Shown here: positions 52,368-60,284 of the stretch, piece by piece
Numbering within the stretch: the stretch's first letter is position 1
How the letters are laid out: each line of letters opens with the position of its first letter
Assembly: GCF_004362745.1 (NCBI RefSeq)
Contig: NZ_SNXY01000009.1
Span: forward strand, 496,001 to 560,000
Direction: 5' to 3'
DNA length: 64,000 bases
Origin: Oharaeibacter diazotrophicus
GTDB lineage: Bacteria > Pseudomonadota > Alphaproteobacteria > Rhizobiales > Pleomorphomonadaceae
Notes under the pieces: model-generated
Database searches by the model: none
What the model was told of the DNA's origin: nothing
The model's input: only the letters and a program-made list of their open reading frames with translations
Translations under genes and position numbers: made by a program

Positions 52368-53351
52368 TCAGTCCGCCGGCGGGCGCGGCGGCATGAGCAC
52401 GATCAGCGCCTTCGGGCGCACCTTGAAGCGGAACGGCGAGGCGCAGCGCTCGAGCTCGCCGTCGATCGAGGCCTTCACCGTCGGCCGCCGGGTTGCGAGC
52501 TCGACGTCGCGGATCGCCGCGACCTCGAGCCGGGAGTTCGAGCGCCAGCGCCCGATCGCCGCCAGGAACAGGGCGACGACGAAGTCCGCCCGCCCGCGCG
52601 CCGGCAAGAGCACGAGGTCGAGGTCGCCCTTGGTGAGGTCCTCGGCGTGGGGGAAGTCGCCGAAGCCCTCCCGGAACGAGCCGACCGTGACGGCGGCCTG
52701 ATAGTAGCGCCGGCGCGGGCGCTCGACGTCGCCGCGCACGGTCATCGACATCCGGTGCAGCGACTTCATCGTCCGGCCCCAGACCCGCAGCGACGCCAGC
52801 ATCTTGCCGAGCCGCGAGGCGTAGGGGACGGCGTCGCGCGTCTCGATGAAGCGCGGGTGGAAGCCGAAGCTGACGTGGTGGAGGAAGAGGTGGGAGCGGC
52901 CCTGCCCGTCGGTCATCTCGCCGACGTCGACCGCGGCGGCGCGCCAGCCGGGGATCGAATCGACCGCGGCGTCCATGCCGACGGGGATCCGCAGCGAGCG
53001 TGCGAACAGGTTGAAGGTGCCGAGCGGGATCACGCCCATCGCCTTGCCGCTGCCGGCGAGCACGGTGCCGGCCGTCGACACCGACCCGTCGCCGCCGCCG
53101 ACCACCACCGTGTCGACCGCGGGATCGCGCGCGAGCGCCTCGATCCGCCGCCGCCACGCCCGCGGCTCGACGAACTCGACGGAGGCGGCGGTGCCGATCG
53201 CCCCGACCCGCTCGGCGATGCGGGCGGACAGGCCGGCACGGTCCGCGGTGCGGGCCGTGCCGGCCTTGGCGTTGATCACCACGGCGACTCGCCCGGCACC
53301 GTCGCGGGGCGACGGCGAGGCGGCTTCTGCGAGGAGGACGGGATCCGGCAT
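52368..53351 (-). CDS. diacylglycerol kinase-family lipid/sphingoid kinase
   Basis: A 327-residue protein of the DAGK catalytic family (LCB5/YegS type). It has VAVVINAKAGTAR at the start of the nucleotide domain, VVVGGGDGSVSTAG with the GGDG motif and IPLGTFNLFARSLRIP (GT.N.FAR), then an antiparallel beta domain ending FKVRPKALIVLMP. It should phosphorylate a lipid alcohol with ATP in the cytoplasm or at the membrane; the lipid is unknown. Single gene, 69 bp downstream of phyR. Confidence 0.92.
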   Translation of the reverse strand: MPDPVLLAEAASPSPRDGAGRVAVVINAKAGTARTADRAGLSARIAERVGAIGTAASVEFVEPRAWRRRIEALARDPAVDTVVVGGGDGSVSTAGTVLAGSGKAMGVIPLGTFNLFARSLRIPVGMDAAVDSIPGWRAAAVDVGEMTDGQGRSHLFLHHVSFGFHPRFIETRDAVPYASRLGKMLASLRVWGRTMKSLHRMSMTVRGDVERPRRRYYQAAVTVGSFREGFGDFPHAEDLTKGDLDLVLLPARGRADFVVALFLAAIGRWRSNSRLEVAAIRDVELATRRPTVKASIDGELERCASPFRFKVRPKALIVLMPPRPPAD

Positions 53352-53420
53352 GGCACACGAGATGGTGTGTCCGCGGCCGGATTCCAGCCGCGCGGGAACG
53401 AAAGCGTCGGCCGCTGGACC

Positions 53421-54221
53421 TCAGCCCACCGACGCGCGGCGGAGATCGATGGCGGCGTCGCGGAAGAACAGCGCCTGACTGACCACAGCCTTCACCATGT
53501 CCTGACGGAACGGCTTGGTGATCAGGAAGGCCGGCTCCGGCCGCTCGCCCGTGAGCAGGCGCTCCGGATAGGCGGTGATGAAGATCACTGGCACCGAGAG
53601 GTTCGGCAGGATCTCGTTGACCGCGTCGAGGCCGGAGGAGCCGTCGGCGAGCTGGATGTCGGCGAGAATCAGGCCCGGCCGCTTCGAGCCGGCCATCTTG
53701 ACCGCCTCGCCGTGGGTGCGGGCGTTGCCGATCACGGTGTGGCCGAGGCTCTCCACGAGCATCTCGAGGTCCATCGCGATGATCGGCTCGTCCTCGATGA
53801 TCAGGACGTCGGTGGCGACCTGGCTGGCGATCTCGCGTCCGGCCTCGTCGATCAGCCGGGCGATCTCGCCCTCGCCGACCCCGAGCACGGTCGCCGCGTC
53901 GGTGGTGGTGAAACCCTCGACGGTGGTCAGCAGGAAGGCCTGCCGCGGGCGAGGCGTCAGCGCCTCGACGGCGCCGATCCCGGTGCCCGGCTGGGCGTGC
54001 GGGTGCTCGCCGTTGACGCTCAGCGAATTCCAGATGTCCGAGAACACCCGGTAGAGCGCGACGCGGGGCGGCAGCGACCGGTCGAAGCTGTCGGGCGCCG
54101 CGACCAGCGCCTCCAGCACGGCGATCACGTAGGCGTCGCCGCTACCCTGGTTGCCGTTGAGCGCCCGCGCGTATCGGCGCAGATAGGGCAGGTGCGGCGC
54201 GATCGTCTCGGAAAGAGGCAT
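53421..54221 (-). CDS. phyR: PhyR, general stress response anti-anti-sigma response regulator
   Basis: A 266-residue protein with a sigma-like N-terminal domain (about 1-130; LPYLRRYARALNGNQGSGDAYV) and a receiver domain (about 138-255). E143, D144, the phospho-acceptor D188 (LILADIQL) and K236 are present, and ITAYPERLLTGE...FLITKPF is the FAT GUY receiver signature. When phosphorylated, PhyR binds NepR and frees EcfG. A perfect EcfG-type promoter lies upstream on the same strand (54320-54344), so it is expected to be induced by its own output. Divergent from nepR-ecfG. Confidence 0.97.
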   Translation of the reverse strand: MPLSETIAPHLPYLRRYARALNGNQGSGDAYVIAVLEALVAAPDSFDRSLPPRVALYRVFSDIWNSLSVNGEHPHAQPGTGIGAVEALTPRPRQAFLLTTVEGFTTTDAATVLGVGEGEIARLIDEAGREIASQVATDVLIIEDEPIIAMDLEMLVESLGHTVIGNARTHGEAVKMAGSKRPGLILADIQLADGSSGLDAVNEILPNLSVPVIFITAYPERLLTGERPEPAFLITKPFRQDMVKAVVSQALFFRDAAIDLRRASVG

Positions 54222-54319
54222 TCCCTCGTCGGCTCCTCGGCACGGTGTTCGAACTCTCTCGGCCCGACGGTCCCGCCGCGTGCCTGCACCCCGCTCCGCG
54301 GGCGCGGTGCCGGATCATC

Positions 54320-54344
54320 AACGCGGCAGCATCGACATCGTTCC
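54320..54344 (-). promoter_or_regulatory. EcfG-type promoter of phyR
   Basis: On the minus strand GGAAC (54344-54340), 16 bases, CGTT (54323-54320). This is the full alphaproteobacterial EcfG consensus. It is about 100 bp upstream of the phyR start. Confidence 0.85.
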
Positions 54345-54498
54345 ATGCCCGATACGCCGTTCGGACGATCCGGTTCATCCGAAAGAGAGGATAGGGGCCG
54401 CAGGATCCGCTTTCCATCGACAGATCGGCGGATAAACTGAGCCGCTACCGCAGGTGCGGCGCGGGCGCGCGAAATCGTCCGCGCGGGTGCGAGACCAT

Positions 54499-54523
54499 GG
54501 AACCGAAGACGTCGAAGCACGTT
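54499..54523 (+). promoter_or_regulatory. EcfG-type promoter of nepR-ecfG
   Basis: GGAAC (54499-54503), 16 bases, CGTT (54520-54523). It precedes nepR by about 110 bp and indicates autoregulation of the sigma factor operon. Confidence 0.85.
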
Positions 54524-54635
54524 GATGCCCTCGAACGCACGACGATGACCGCGGCGGCGGGCGGACGGCGCCGGGCGCGGGATCGTCGCGACACGGGCCG
54601 CGACGCGCCGGATCAGGGCCGAAGGACCATCCATT

Positions 54636-54953
54636 TTGTCGAGATCGAAGAAAGAGCCGAACCGCTCGCCCGCCGACGGCACTTCGAGGGGCGAGACCGA
54701 CGCCCGCCTGTCCTCGGATCTGCAGGCCCACATCGGCGTCCGCCTCAAGGCCCTCTACGACAGCGTCCTGTCGGAGCCGATCCCGGACCGGTTCGCCGAA
54801 CTGCTGCAGCGCCTCGACGGCCCCGCGGAGGCCCCCGTTGCCCGCAACGGCAACGGATCGGCGGTGCCAACCGACGGTGGCCGCCCGGATTCGGAGCCGG
54901 ACGCGAATGCCGCCCGCGCCTCCGACGGCGCCGACACGGACGCTCCGCGATGA
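54636..54953 (+). CDS. nepR: NepR, anti-sigma factor of EcfG
   Basis: A 105-residue protein read from TTG at 54636, giving the N-terminus MSRSKKEPNRSP. The conserved two-helix NepR core is RLSSDLQAHIGVRLKALYDSVLSEPIPDRFAELLQRLD (about 25-62). The C-terminal 40 residues are Ala/Asp/Pro-rich and probably disordered. NepR holds EcfG inactive until PhyR-P captures it. The stop overlaps the ecfG start (ATGA). The core and location leave little doubt, though the TTG start is unusual. Confidence 0.92.
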   Translation: MSRSKKEPNRSPADGTSRGETDARLSSDLQAHIGVRLKALYDSVLSEPIPDRFAELLQRLDGPAEAPVARNGNGSAVPTDGGRPDSEPDANAARASDGADTDAPR

Positions 54954-55537
54954 CGGAACGCAGGACGGACCGGACGGAGGAGCGGCCGGCGCTGCGCGAC
55001 GAGCTGCTCGCGGCGATTCCCCCCTTGCGCGCCTTCGCGGTGTCGCTGACCGCGGATTCCGACCGCGCCGACGACCTCGTCCAGGAGACGCTGGTCAAGG
55101 CGTGGTCGAACCTCGGCAGCTTCACGCCCGGCACCAACATGCGGGCGTGGCTCTTCACCATCCTGCGCAACACCTTCTATTCCAACCATCGCAAACGCCG
55201 CCGCGAGGTGCAGGACGTCGAGGGCGAGCACGCCGCCCGCCTCGCCACGCACCCCGCCCAGAACGGCCACATGGACCTCGCGGACTTCCGCGAGGCGCTC
55301 GGCAAGCTGCCGCCGGACCAGCGCGAGGCGCTGATCCTGATCGGCGCATCGGGCTTCTCCTACGAGGAGGCCGCCGAGATCTGCGGATGCGCCGTCGGTA
55401 CGGTGAAGAGCCGTGTCAACCGCGCCCGCAACCGCCTCGCCGAGCTGATGTCGATCAGCTCGGCCGAGGCCTTCGGGCCGGACGATGCGACCCAGGCCAT
55501 CGTCGGGGACGTGGTGTCGACCCGGTCGGGGACGTGA
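54950..55537 (+). CDS. ecfG: EcfG-family general stress response sigma factor
   Basis: A 195-residue ECF sigma factor. Region 2 has LRDELLAAIPPLRAFAVSLTADSDRADDLVQETLVKAWSNLGSF..GTNMRAWLFTILRNTFYS, and region 4 LPPDQREALILIGASGFSYEEAAEICGCAVGTVKSRVNRARNRL. This wording is specific to EcfG (ECF15). It directs transcription from GGAAC-N16/17-CGTT promoters; three are visible in this window. It overlaps nepR by 4 bp, and the histidine kinase follows 45 bp downstream. Confidence 0.96.
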   Translation: MTERRTDRTEERPALRDELLAAIPPLRAFAVSLTADSDRADDLVQETLVKAWSNLGSFTPGTNMRAWLFTILRNTFYSNHRKRRREVQDVEGEHAARLATHPAQNGHMDLADFREALGKLPPDQREALILIGASGFSYEEAAEICGCAVGTVKSRVNRARNRLAELMSISSAEAFGPDDATQAIVGDVVSTRSGT

Positions 55538-55582
55538 CCGGGCCGCGCGAGGCAGGCCATCGGCCGGGGACAGAGGGCGCGC

Positions 55583-57235
55583 GTGTTCCGTGAGTTCAGC
55601 CTTCCCTTGGGTGGACGCATCGGGTTGATGCTGGTGGCGGCGGTGGCGCCGCTGGCGATCCTGACCGCGGTCTACGCCTGGAGCGCCGGCGACTCCGCCC
55701 GCCGGGCGGAGATGCGCGCGCGCTTCGAGACGGCGCGGGTCGTAGCCGGCGTGGTCGAGACCATGGTCGAGGGACCCGGCCGCGCCATCGACCTCCTGCT
55801 CACGGACCCCGGCCTCGCCGGCGATCCCGTGCGCTGCGACGCCGCCGGCCGCCGCCTGCTCCGCCTCGTCGAGACCGTGACCGACGTCGACGTCGTCGCC
55901 GGCGGGCGCCGCGTCTGCGCGCTCGCACACGGTCCCGAGGGCATCGTCGCCGCCATGGGGGGCGGCACCCCGGTGGTCGAGGCGCGCACCGACGCCGTGC
56001 TCGACCTCGGGGGTGCCGGCGGCCGGCCCGCGATCCGCCTCGCCCGGGCGCCGTCCGGCGAGGCCGGCAGCCTCGCCGTCGCGCACGTCGGCCTTGGGCC
56101 GATCTGGCAGCGGGCCGCCGCCTCGGTCGCCGGGCTCGACGACGCCCACGTCTTCATCCTGACCCGTTCGGGCGGTGTCATCGCCGATCCCTCCGGCGCC
56201 GTCGACACCGCGGCGATCTCGGCGGTAGTGGCCGCCGTCGCGACCGCGCGGCAGGACGGCGTGCCCGTGGTGCGCACCGACGTCACCGGCGGCAGCTACG
56301 TCGCGGTCGCCCGGGTCGGCGCGACCTCGCTCCACGTCGCGGTGACCAGCCGGGCCGGCGGGGTCGAGATCGGCACCGTCGCCCGGATCGCGCTCGCCGC
56401 CGGGATGCCGCTGCTGTTCCTGGTGGCCGCGGTCGGCATCGCCTGGCTCGGCGTCGACCGCCTCGTCGCGCGCTGGCTGCGCCGCTTCGGACGCGTGGCG
56501 CGCCGCTACGGCGACGGCGACCTCGCCGCCCGCGTCGGTCCGGTGCCGACCGCGCCGGAGGAGATCCGCGCGGTCGGCCGCAGCTTCGACGAAATGGCCG
56601 CGCGCGTCGAGGCGCGCTCGGGCGAGCTCGAGAAGGCGCTCGCCGAGAAGAACCACTTCGTCCGCGAACTGCACCACCGGGTGAAGAACAATTTCCAGAT
56701 GATCGCCAGCCTGTTGACGCTGCAAAGGCGCGAGGCCGATCCGTCGGTCGAGGCGGCCATCCGCGAGGCGCACGATCGGGTCCAGGCGCTGGCGAGCGCC
56801 TACCGCGCCTCCTATGCCGACGGCGAGACCGGCTCGGTGCCGCTGTCCGATCTCCTGTCCGACCTCGTCGAACGGCTGCGTGAGAGCGCGCGGCTGTCCT
56901 CGCGGGCGGTGCTGCTCGACGGCCTCGACACCCGGCTGACCGCCCATCTCGACCGCGCCATCCCCTTCGCGCTGCTGATGACCGAGATCCTGGTGCCGCT
57001 GTTCGACCGTCCCGGCGTCGAGGACGAGAGCATCGTGATCCGGCTCGCCCGCGCCGACGCGGCGGCCGGTGGACCGGCGAATCCCATCCTGGTCGAGATC
57101 CGCACCACGCTCCCGGTGGAGCCGTCGGCGCGGCCGCTGTCCGAGCGGCTCGCCCGTGCCTACGCCGGTCAGCTCGCCACGACGGTCCGGCGCACGCCGG
57201 GGCTGATCGAGATCCTGCTGCCGCCCGATCCCTGA
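55583..57235 (+). CDS. HisKA_2-type sensor histidine kinase with degenerate ATPase domain
   Basis: A 550-residue membrane kinase starting at GTG. A helix at about 13-33 and another at about 268-292 bound a 230-residue periplasmic sensor (PAS/Cache-like); a HAMP domain follows, then ELHHRVKNNFQMIASLL with the phospho-acceptor H365. In the ATPase region the N-box reads LLMTEILVPLFDRP, with Pro where the conserved Asn should be, and I find no DxGxG box, so ATP binding looks impaired. By position it belongs to the stress response; it may act as a phosphatase, phosphotransfer module or co-receptor instead of an active PhyR kinase. Confidence 0.85.
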   Translation: MFREFSLPLGGRIGLMLVAAVAPLAILTAVYAWSAGDSARRAEMRARFETARVVAGVVETMVEGPGRAIDLLLTDPGLAGDPVRCDAAGRRLLRLVETVTDVDVVAGGRRVCALAHGPEGIVAAMGGGTPVVEARTDAVLDLGGAGGRPAIRLARAPSGEAGSLAVAHVGLGPIWQRAAASVAGLDDAHVFILTRSGGVIADPSGAVDTAAISAVVAAVATARQDGVPVVRTDVTGGSYVAVARVGATSLHVAVTSRAGGVEIGTVARIALAAGMPLLFLVAAVGIAWLGVDRLVARWLRRFGRVARRYGDGDLAARVGPVPTAPEEIRAVGRSFDEMAARVEARSGELEKALAEKNHFVRELHHRVKNNFQMIASLLTLQRREADPSVEAAIREAHDRVQALASAYRASYADGETGSVPLSDLLSDLVERLRESARLSSRAVLLDGLDTRLTAHLDRAIPFALLMTEILVPLFDRPGVEDESIVIRLARADAAAGGPANPILVEIRTTLPVEPSARPLSERLARAYAGQLATTVRRTPGLIEILLPPDP

Positions 57236-57270
57236 CGCGACCTCCACGGCATCTCCCCCGACACGACGAC

Positions 57271-57298
57271 GCCGGCGCCCGGAGACCCGGGCGCCGGC
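57271..57298. terminator. hairpin between the convergent kinase and DUF1328 genes
   Basis: Perfect 12-bp arms GCCGGCGCCCGG (57271-57282) and CCGGGCGCCGGC (57287-57298). No U-tract is evident on either side. Confidence 0.5.
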
Positions 57299-57337
57299 GC
57301 GAAGATGGCGTTGCGACTTCGGATCCCCCGAGGGGGA

Positions 57338-57517
57338 TCAGAGCGCGGGCGGGCGGCGACCGGCCACGAGGCCGTAGATCAGCGACACCACGAACAGGAT
57401 GATGGCGACGAAGAAGATCAGCTTGGCGATGCCGATCGCCGTGCCGGCGATGCCGCCGAAGCCGAGAGCGGCCGCGATGAGCGCGATGACGAGAAAGGTG
57501 AGAGCCCAGCCGAGCAT
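57338..57517 (-). CDS. DUF1328 small membrane protein
   Basis: A 59-residue protein, two hydrophobic helices ([19 protein letters not shown] and [20 protein letters not shown]), matching the DUF1328/YtjA family. Such genes are widespread general stress response targets in alphaproteobacteria. Here an EcfG-type promoter (57586-57611) lies upstream on the same strand, supporting that link. Function unknown; probably a membrane stress protein. Confidence 0.9.
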   Translation of the reverse strand: MLGWALTFLVIALIAAALGFGGIAGTAIGIAKLIFFVAIILFVVSLIYGLVAGRRPPAL

Positions 57518-57585
57518 GACGTTGTCCCTCCGTTGGCTGCGGGGCCGACCGAGAGCCATCTCGGCGTCGATCGGGATGCGGGAAC

Positions 57586-57611
57586 AACGAGCGGACCGCC
57601 GCGCGGGTTCC
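57586..57611 (-). promoter_or_regulatory. EcfG-type promoter of the DUF1328 gene
   Basis: On the minus strand GGAAC (57611-57607), 17 bases, CGTT (57589-57586), about 70 bp before the ATG at 57517. Confidence 0.8.
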
Positions 57612-57647
57612 AGCCCTTCGCGCGGCGGATGCGGCGGACGTCCGGTG

Positions 57648-58097
57648 TCAGGGCCAGGGATAGCCGGCGGTTGGCACGCCCTCGGCATAGAGGCGGGCGG
57701 CGACGCCGCGGCGCAGACCGACCACGTCCATCACCGTCAGCGCCCGGCGCCGCGTCACCTCCTCGGCGGTGAAGGGCACGAACGCGGCCGGCAGGCTGTC
57801 GGCACCGTAGGTGGTCATGACGTAGTTGACGACGCCGGCGATCTCGCTGTCGGTCAGGCTGGCGTTGACGACGCCGGGCACGTGCATGACGTAGGTGCGG
57901 CCCTCGTCATGGCGGGCGAAGCCGCCGACGTAGCCGCGGAAGTCCGGGATGCCGCCGATGTCGCTGCCGGCGCCGTCCATGCCGTGGCAGCCGCTGCAGC
58001 GCAGGATGTAGTTGGTACGCGGCAGCCGCTCCCCGGCCACGGCCGGAACCGCGACCGCGGCGAGCGCCGCGGCGACCAGGAGCCCGCCCGCCCTCAC
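57648..58097 (-). CDS. monohaem c-type cytochrome, last gene of the amine dehydrogenase operon
   Basis: A 149-residue periplasmic cytochrome c read from GTG overlapping the preceding stop (GTGA). A Sec signal ([16 protein letters not shown]) is followed by [18 protein letters not shown] with the haem motif CSGCH. The Met ligand is not certain; MHVPG is the likely one. Probably carries electrons from the amine dehydrogenase toward the respiratory chain, together with the cytochrome upstream. Confidence 0.85.
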   Translation of the reverse strand: MRAGGLLVAAALAAVAVPAVAGERLPRTNYILRCSGCHGMDGAGSDIGGIPDFRGYVGGFARHDEGRTYVMHVPGVVNASLTDSEIAGVVNYVMTTYGADSLPAAFVPFTAEEVTRRRALTVMDVVGLRRGVAARLYAEGVPTAGYPWP

Positions 58098-58531
58098 GGC
58101 GCGTCTCCCTTGCGCATGGCCCTCAGCGCCTTGTGCGACGGCGGGTCGGCGCGCGGCGGCGCCGGGATCGCGACGTCGAGGTGGTTGAGGTCGTGGAGGA
58201 CGTAGGTCGCCACCGCGACCAGTTCCTCGTCGGAGAGCGCCTCCTGCGAGGGCATGGCGACGCCGACGTAGGTCTGGCCGACCGCCTCGATCTTGCCGGA
58301 GAGACCCGCGACCAGCACGCCCGTGACATAGGCGCCGGCCTTGTCGCCGAGCCGCGACCACAGCTCCGGGTCGACCAGCGGCGGCGCGAGGCCCGGGGCG
58401 CCGACGCCGCCCTCCTGGTGGCAGGCAACGCAGACCGTCTCGAACACCGCCTTGCCGTCGGCGGCGAGGGCCGGCGCGACGAGCGCCGCCAGCGCGGCAC
58501 CCGCCAGGACCGAACGGACCGCGCCCGTCAT
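58094..58531 (-). CDS. monohaem c-type cytochrome of the amine dehydrogenase operon
   Basis: A 145-residue cytochrome c with a Sec signal (VRSVLAGAALAALVAPALA) and CVACHQEGGVGAPGLAPPL, haem motif CVACH. GVAMPSQEALSDEELVAVATYVL gives the axial methionine and C-terminal helix, so it is a class I cytochrome. It overlaps the small-subunit gene upstream (ATGA) and the second cytochrome downstream (GTGA). A natural electron acceptor for the TTQ enzyme in place of amicyanin or azurin, neither of which is encoded here. Confidence 0.88.
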   Translation of the reverse strand: MTGAVRSVLAGAALAALVAPALAADGKAVFETVCVACHQEGGVGAPGLAPPLVDPELWSRLGDKAGAYVTGVLVAGLSGKIEAVGQTYVGVAMPSQEALSDEELVAVATYVLHDLNHLDVAIPAPPRADPPSHKALRAMRKGDAP

Positions 58532-59070
58532 TCGGCGAGGCCCACGAGCACCGCGACGGTGCAGTGGTAGCCCTTGGAGGCGTTGGCCATGCACCAGTTG
58601 ATGTCGTTGTGCAGGCCCATGCGGTAGCCCGGGCGCTCGCCCTCCGACTTCAGGCAGAACGGCGCGGTGTCGCACTCGGCCTTGCCGCAGCAGTCGTTGT
58701 AGGAGACGAGGTAGTCCTTGCCGTCGGACGGGTTGCGGCAGGTGCCGACCCACGACACCTTCGACACCGACGAGCCCGGCGGGCACTGGGTCAGCGTGCC
58801 GCCGCAGGCGCTGCAGAGGTTGCCGTCGAGGGCGCAGTAGCGCCAGTATTCGCAGGACGTCGCGTCGCCGTCGGTCACGGCCGCGGCGGCCTGACCGAAG
58901 GTGCGGTCGAACGGCAGCATCGGGGCGAGCGCGCCACCGAGCATCACGGCACCGGCCTTGGCGAGGAAGCTGCGGCGGCCGGCGTTCTGGGCGACGCGGC
59001 GCATCGAGCGTTCGGCGAGGCGGTCGATCCGTTCGACGATGCTTTCGAAGAGATTGAACACGGGCTTCAC
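58528..59070 (-). CDS. aauA: aromatic amine dehydrogenase-type small (TTQ) subunit
   Basis: A 180-residue catalytic subunit read from GTG overlapping the MauD-like stop. A long leader with a twin-arginine motif (GRRSFLAKAGAVMLGG) targets the folded protein to the periplasm. The mature part has 12 cysteines for six disulfides, and the two tryptophans that form the TTQ cofactor, W107 (VSWVGTC) and W159 (INWCMAN), plus the base D126 (YNDCCG). The wording NPSDGKDYLVSYNDCCGK, HNDINWCMAN and VLVGLA follows Alcaligenes aromatic amine dehydrogenase more closely than methylamine dehydrogenase. It oxidises amines to aldehydes with ammonia release. Confidence 0.9.
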   Translation of the reverse strand: MKPVFNLFESIVERIDRLAERSMRRVAQNAGRRSFLAKAGAVMLGGALAPMLPFDRTFGQAAAAVTDGDATSCEYWRYCALDGNLCSACGGTLTQCPPGSSVSKVSWVGTCRNPSDGKDYLVSYNDCCGKAECDTAPFCLKSEGERPGYRMGLHNDINWCMANASKGYHCTVAVLVGLAE

Positions 59071-59684
59071 ACTCCTTCGAGGGTCGCGGGACGGACGGCG
59101 GCGCGGCCGTCGATGTAGGTCTGGATGGAATCGACGCCCATATCGATGGCGTTGAACAGGCTGTCGAGTTGCTCGCGGCTGTTGACGAGGCCCTTGGCGC
59201 GCACGACGCCGGTGTGGTCGATGACCACGGCGAAGGGCAGCCGGGCGACGCGGTAGGCGAGGCCGAGCTCGGTCGAGAGCACGTAGGGGAAGGACGAGAG
59301 GTCCGCGGTCTCGACGAAGCGGCGGTGCTTGTCGGCCTCGCCGTCGCTGGCGAGCACGACGTCGAGCCAACCCTTCTCGGCCTCGCGCACCGAGCGCAGC
59401 ACCGGCAGCAGCTTCTTGCAGACCGGGCAGGTGGGCGACAGGAAGAACACCAGCGTCGAGCGTCCGGCGCGCGGCCCGATCGAGACCTCGCCGCCGGTCA
59501 GGCTCTTCAGCTGGAACAGCGGGGTCGCCTCGCCGACGCGCGGACCGGAGTCGTTGACGAGCGCGCCCATCGGCGAGATGCGCTCGAACAGCACGCCGAC
59601 CTGGCGGGCCAGGGCGAACAGCGCCACGATCAGGCCGATCACCACCAGCCAGAGAACGGCGATCACGAACACCAACACGGTCAT
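59067..59684 (-). CDS. aauD: MauD/AauD-like thiol-disulfide protein for small-subunit maturation
   Basis: A 205-residue membrane-anchored thioredoxin-like protein. One N-terminal helix (about 3-25) is followed by the fold with STLVFFLSPTCPVCKKLLP, the CPVC active site. MauD is needed to form the disulfides of the TTQ subunit in the periplasm. The stop overlaps the aauA start by 4 bp; the MauE-like gene lies 66 bp upstream. Confidence 0.93.
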   Translation of the reverse strand: MTVLVFVIAVLWLVVIGLIVALFALARQVGVLFERISPMGALVNDSGPRVGEATPLFQLKSLTGGEVSIGPRAGRSTLVFFLSPTCPVCKKLLPVLRSVREAEKGWLDVVLASDGEADKHRRFVETADLSSFPYVLSTELGLAYRVARLPFAVVIDHTGVVRAKGLVNSREQLDSLFNAIDMGVDSIQTYIDGRAAVRPATLEGV

Positions 59685-59750
59685 GTCGAGGAACCCTCGG
59701 GAAAACTCGGGGACGCGCCACGGGCCGGTGGAGCCGGTCCGCGGCCGGTG

Positions 59751-60284
59751 TCAGGGCCTGAGGCGGATGAAGGCCGCGTTGGCGAGGATCTGGTCGGCGA
59801 GCAGGAAGGCGACCCAGAGCGCGAAGCCGCAGGCGAGCACCGCCGCGGCCTCGGCCGCGTCGAGGGCCGCCGGCGCCGAGAACAGCCCGAGCGCCGCCAC
59901 CGCGGCGAGCGCGCCGTTGCGGGCGACCAGCGTCCACGACAGCGGCTGCGGAGCGCCGCCGCAGCCGCACTCGACCCGGTCGCGCCCCGCCCGCATCGCC
60001 GCCGCCATGGCACCGGCGTAGACCGCGAACAGGACCAAGGCGAGACCGGCCGCGACCCCGTGCGCCGACGGCACCAGCGTCGAGGCGACCACCGCCAGCT
60101 CGGCGGCGACGAGCGCCGCCGACACCGGCTTCACCAGCGGTTCGGCCAAGAGGCCGTAGTCGGCGACGAAGCCGGTGAAGGACGTGAAGTCCCACAGCTT
60201 GTGCAGGGCCGCCCGCGCGAACACCAGCGCGGTCATGGCCACCGCGGTGGCCGCGACCAGGGCGAACCAGGGCTCGGTCGTCAC
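59751..60284 (-). CDS. aauE: MauE/AauE-like membrane protein
   Basis: A 177-residue protein with four or five membrane helices, matching the MauE family (methylamine utilisation protein, DoxX-like fold). It has FARAALHKLWDFTSFTGFVADYGLL near the N-terminus and VECGCGGAPQPLSW in the middle with a CGC pair, probably handling electrons to or from MauD. Starts at GTG overlapping the large-subunit stop (GTGA). Required with MauD for stable small-subunit formation in related systems. Confidence 0.9.
   Translation of the reverse strand: MTTEPWFALVAATAVAMTALVFARAALHKLWDFTSFTGFVADYGLLAEPLVKPVSAALVAAELAVVASTLVPSAHGVAAGLALVLFAVYAGAMAAAMRAGRDRVECGCGGAPQPLSWTLVARNGALAAVAALGLFSAPAALDAAEAAAVLACGFALWVAFLLADQILANAAFIRLRP

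Noticed and set aside
54497-54949. In-frame upstream extension of ecfG through the nepR region
   Set aside because: The extension is in a different frame from the conserved NepR core and has no sigma-factor features; the ATGA-coupled start at 54950 fits the family.
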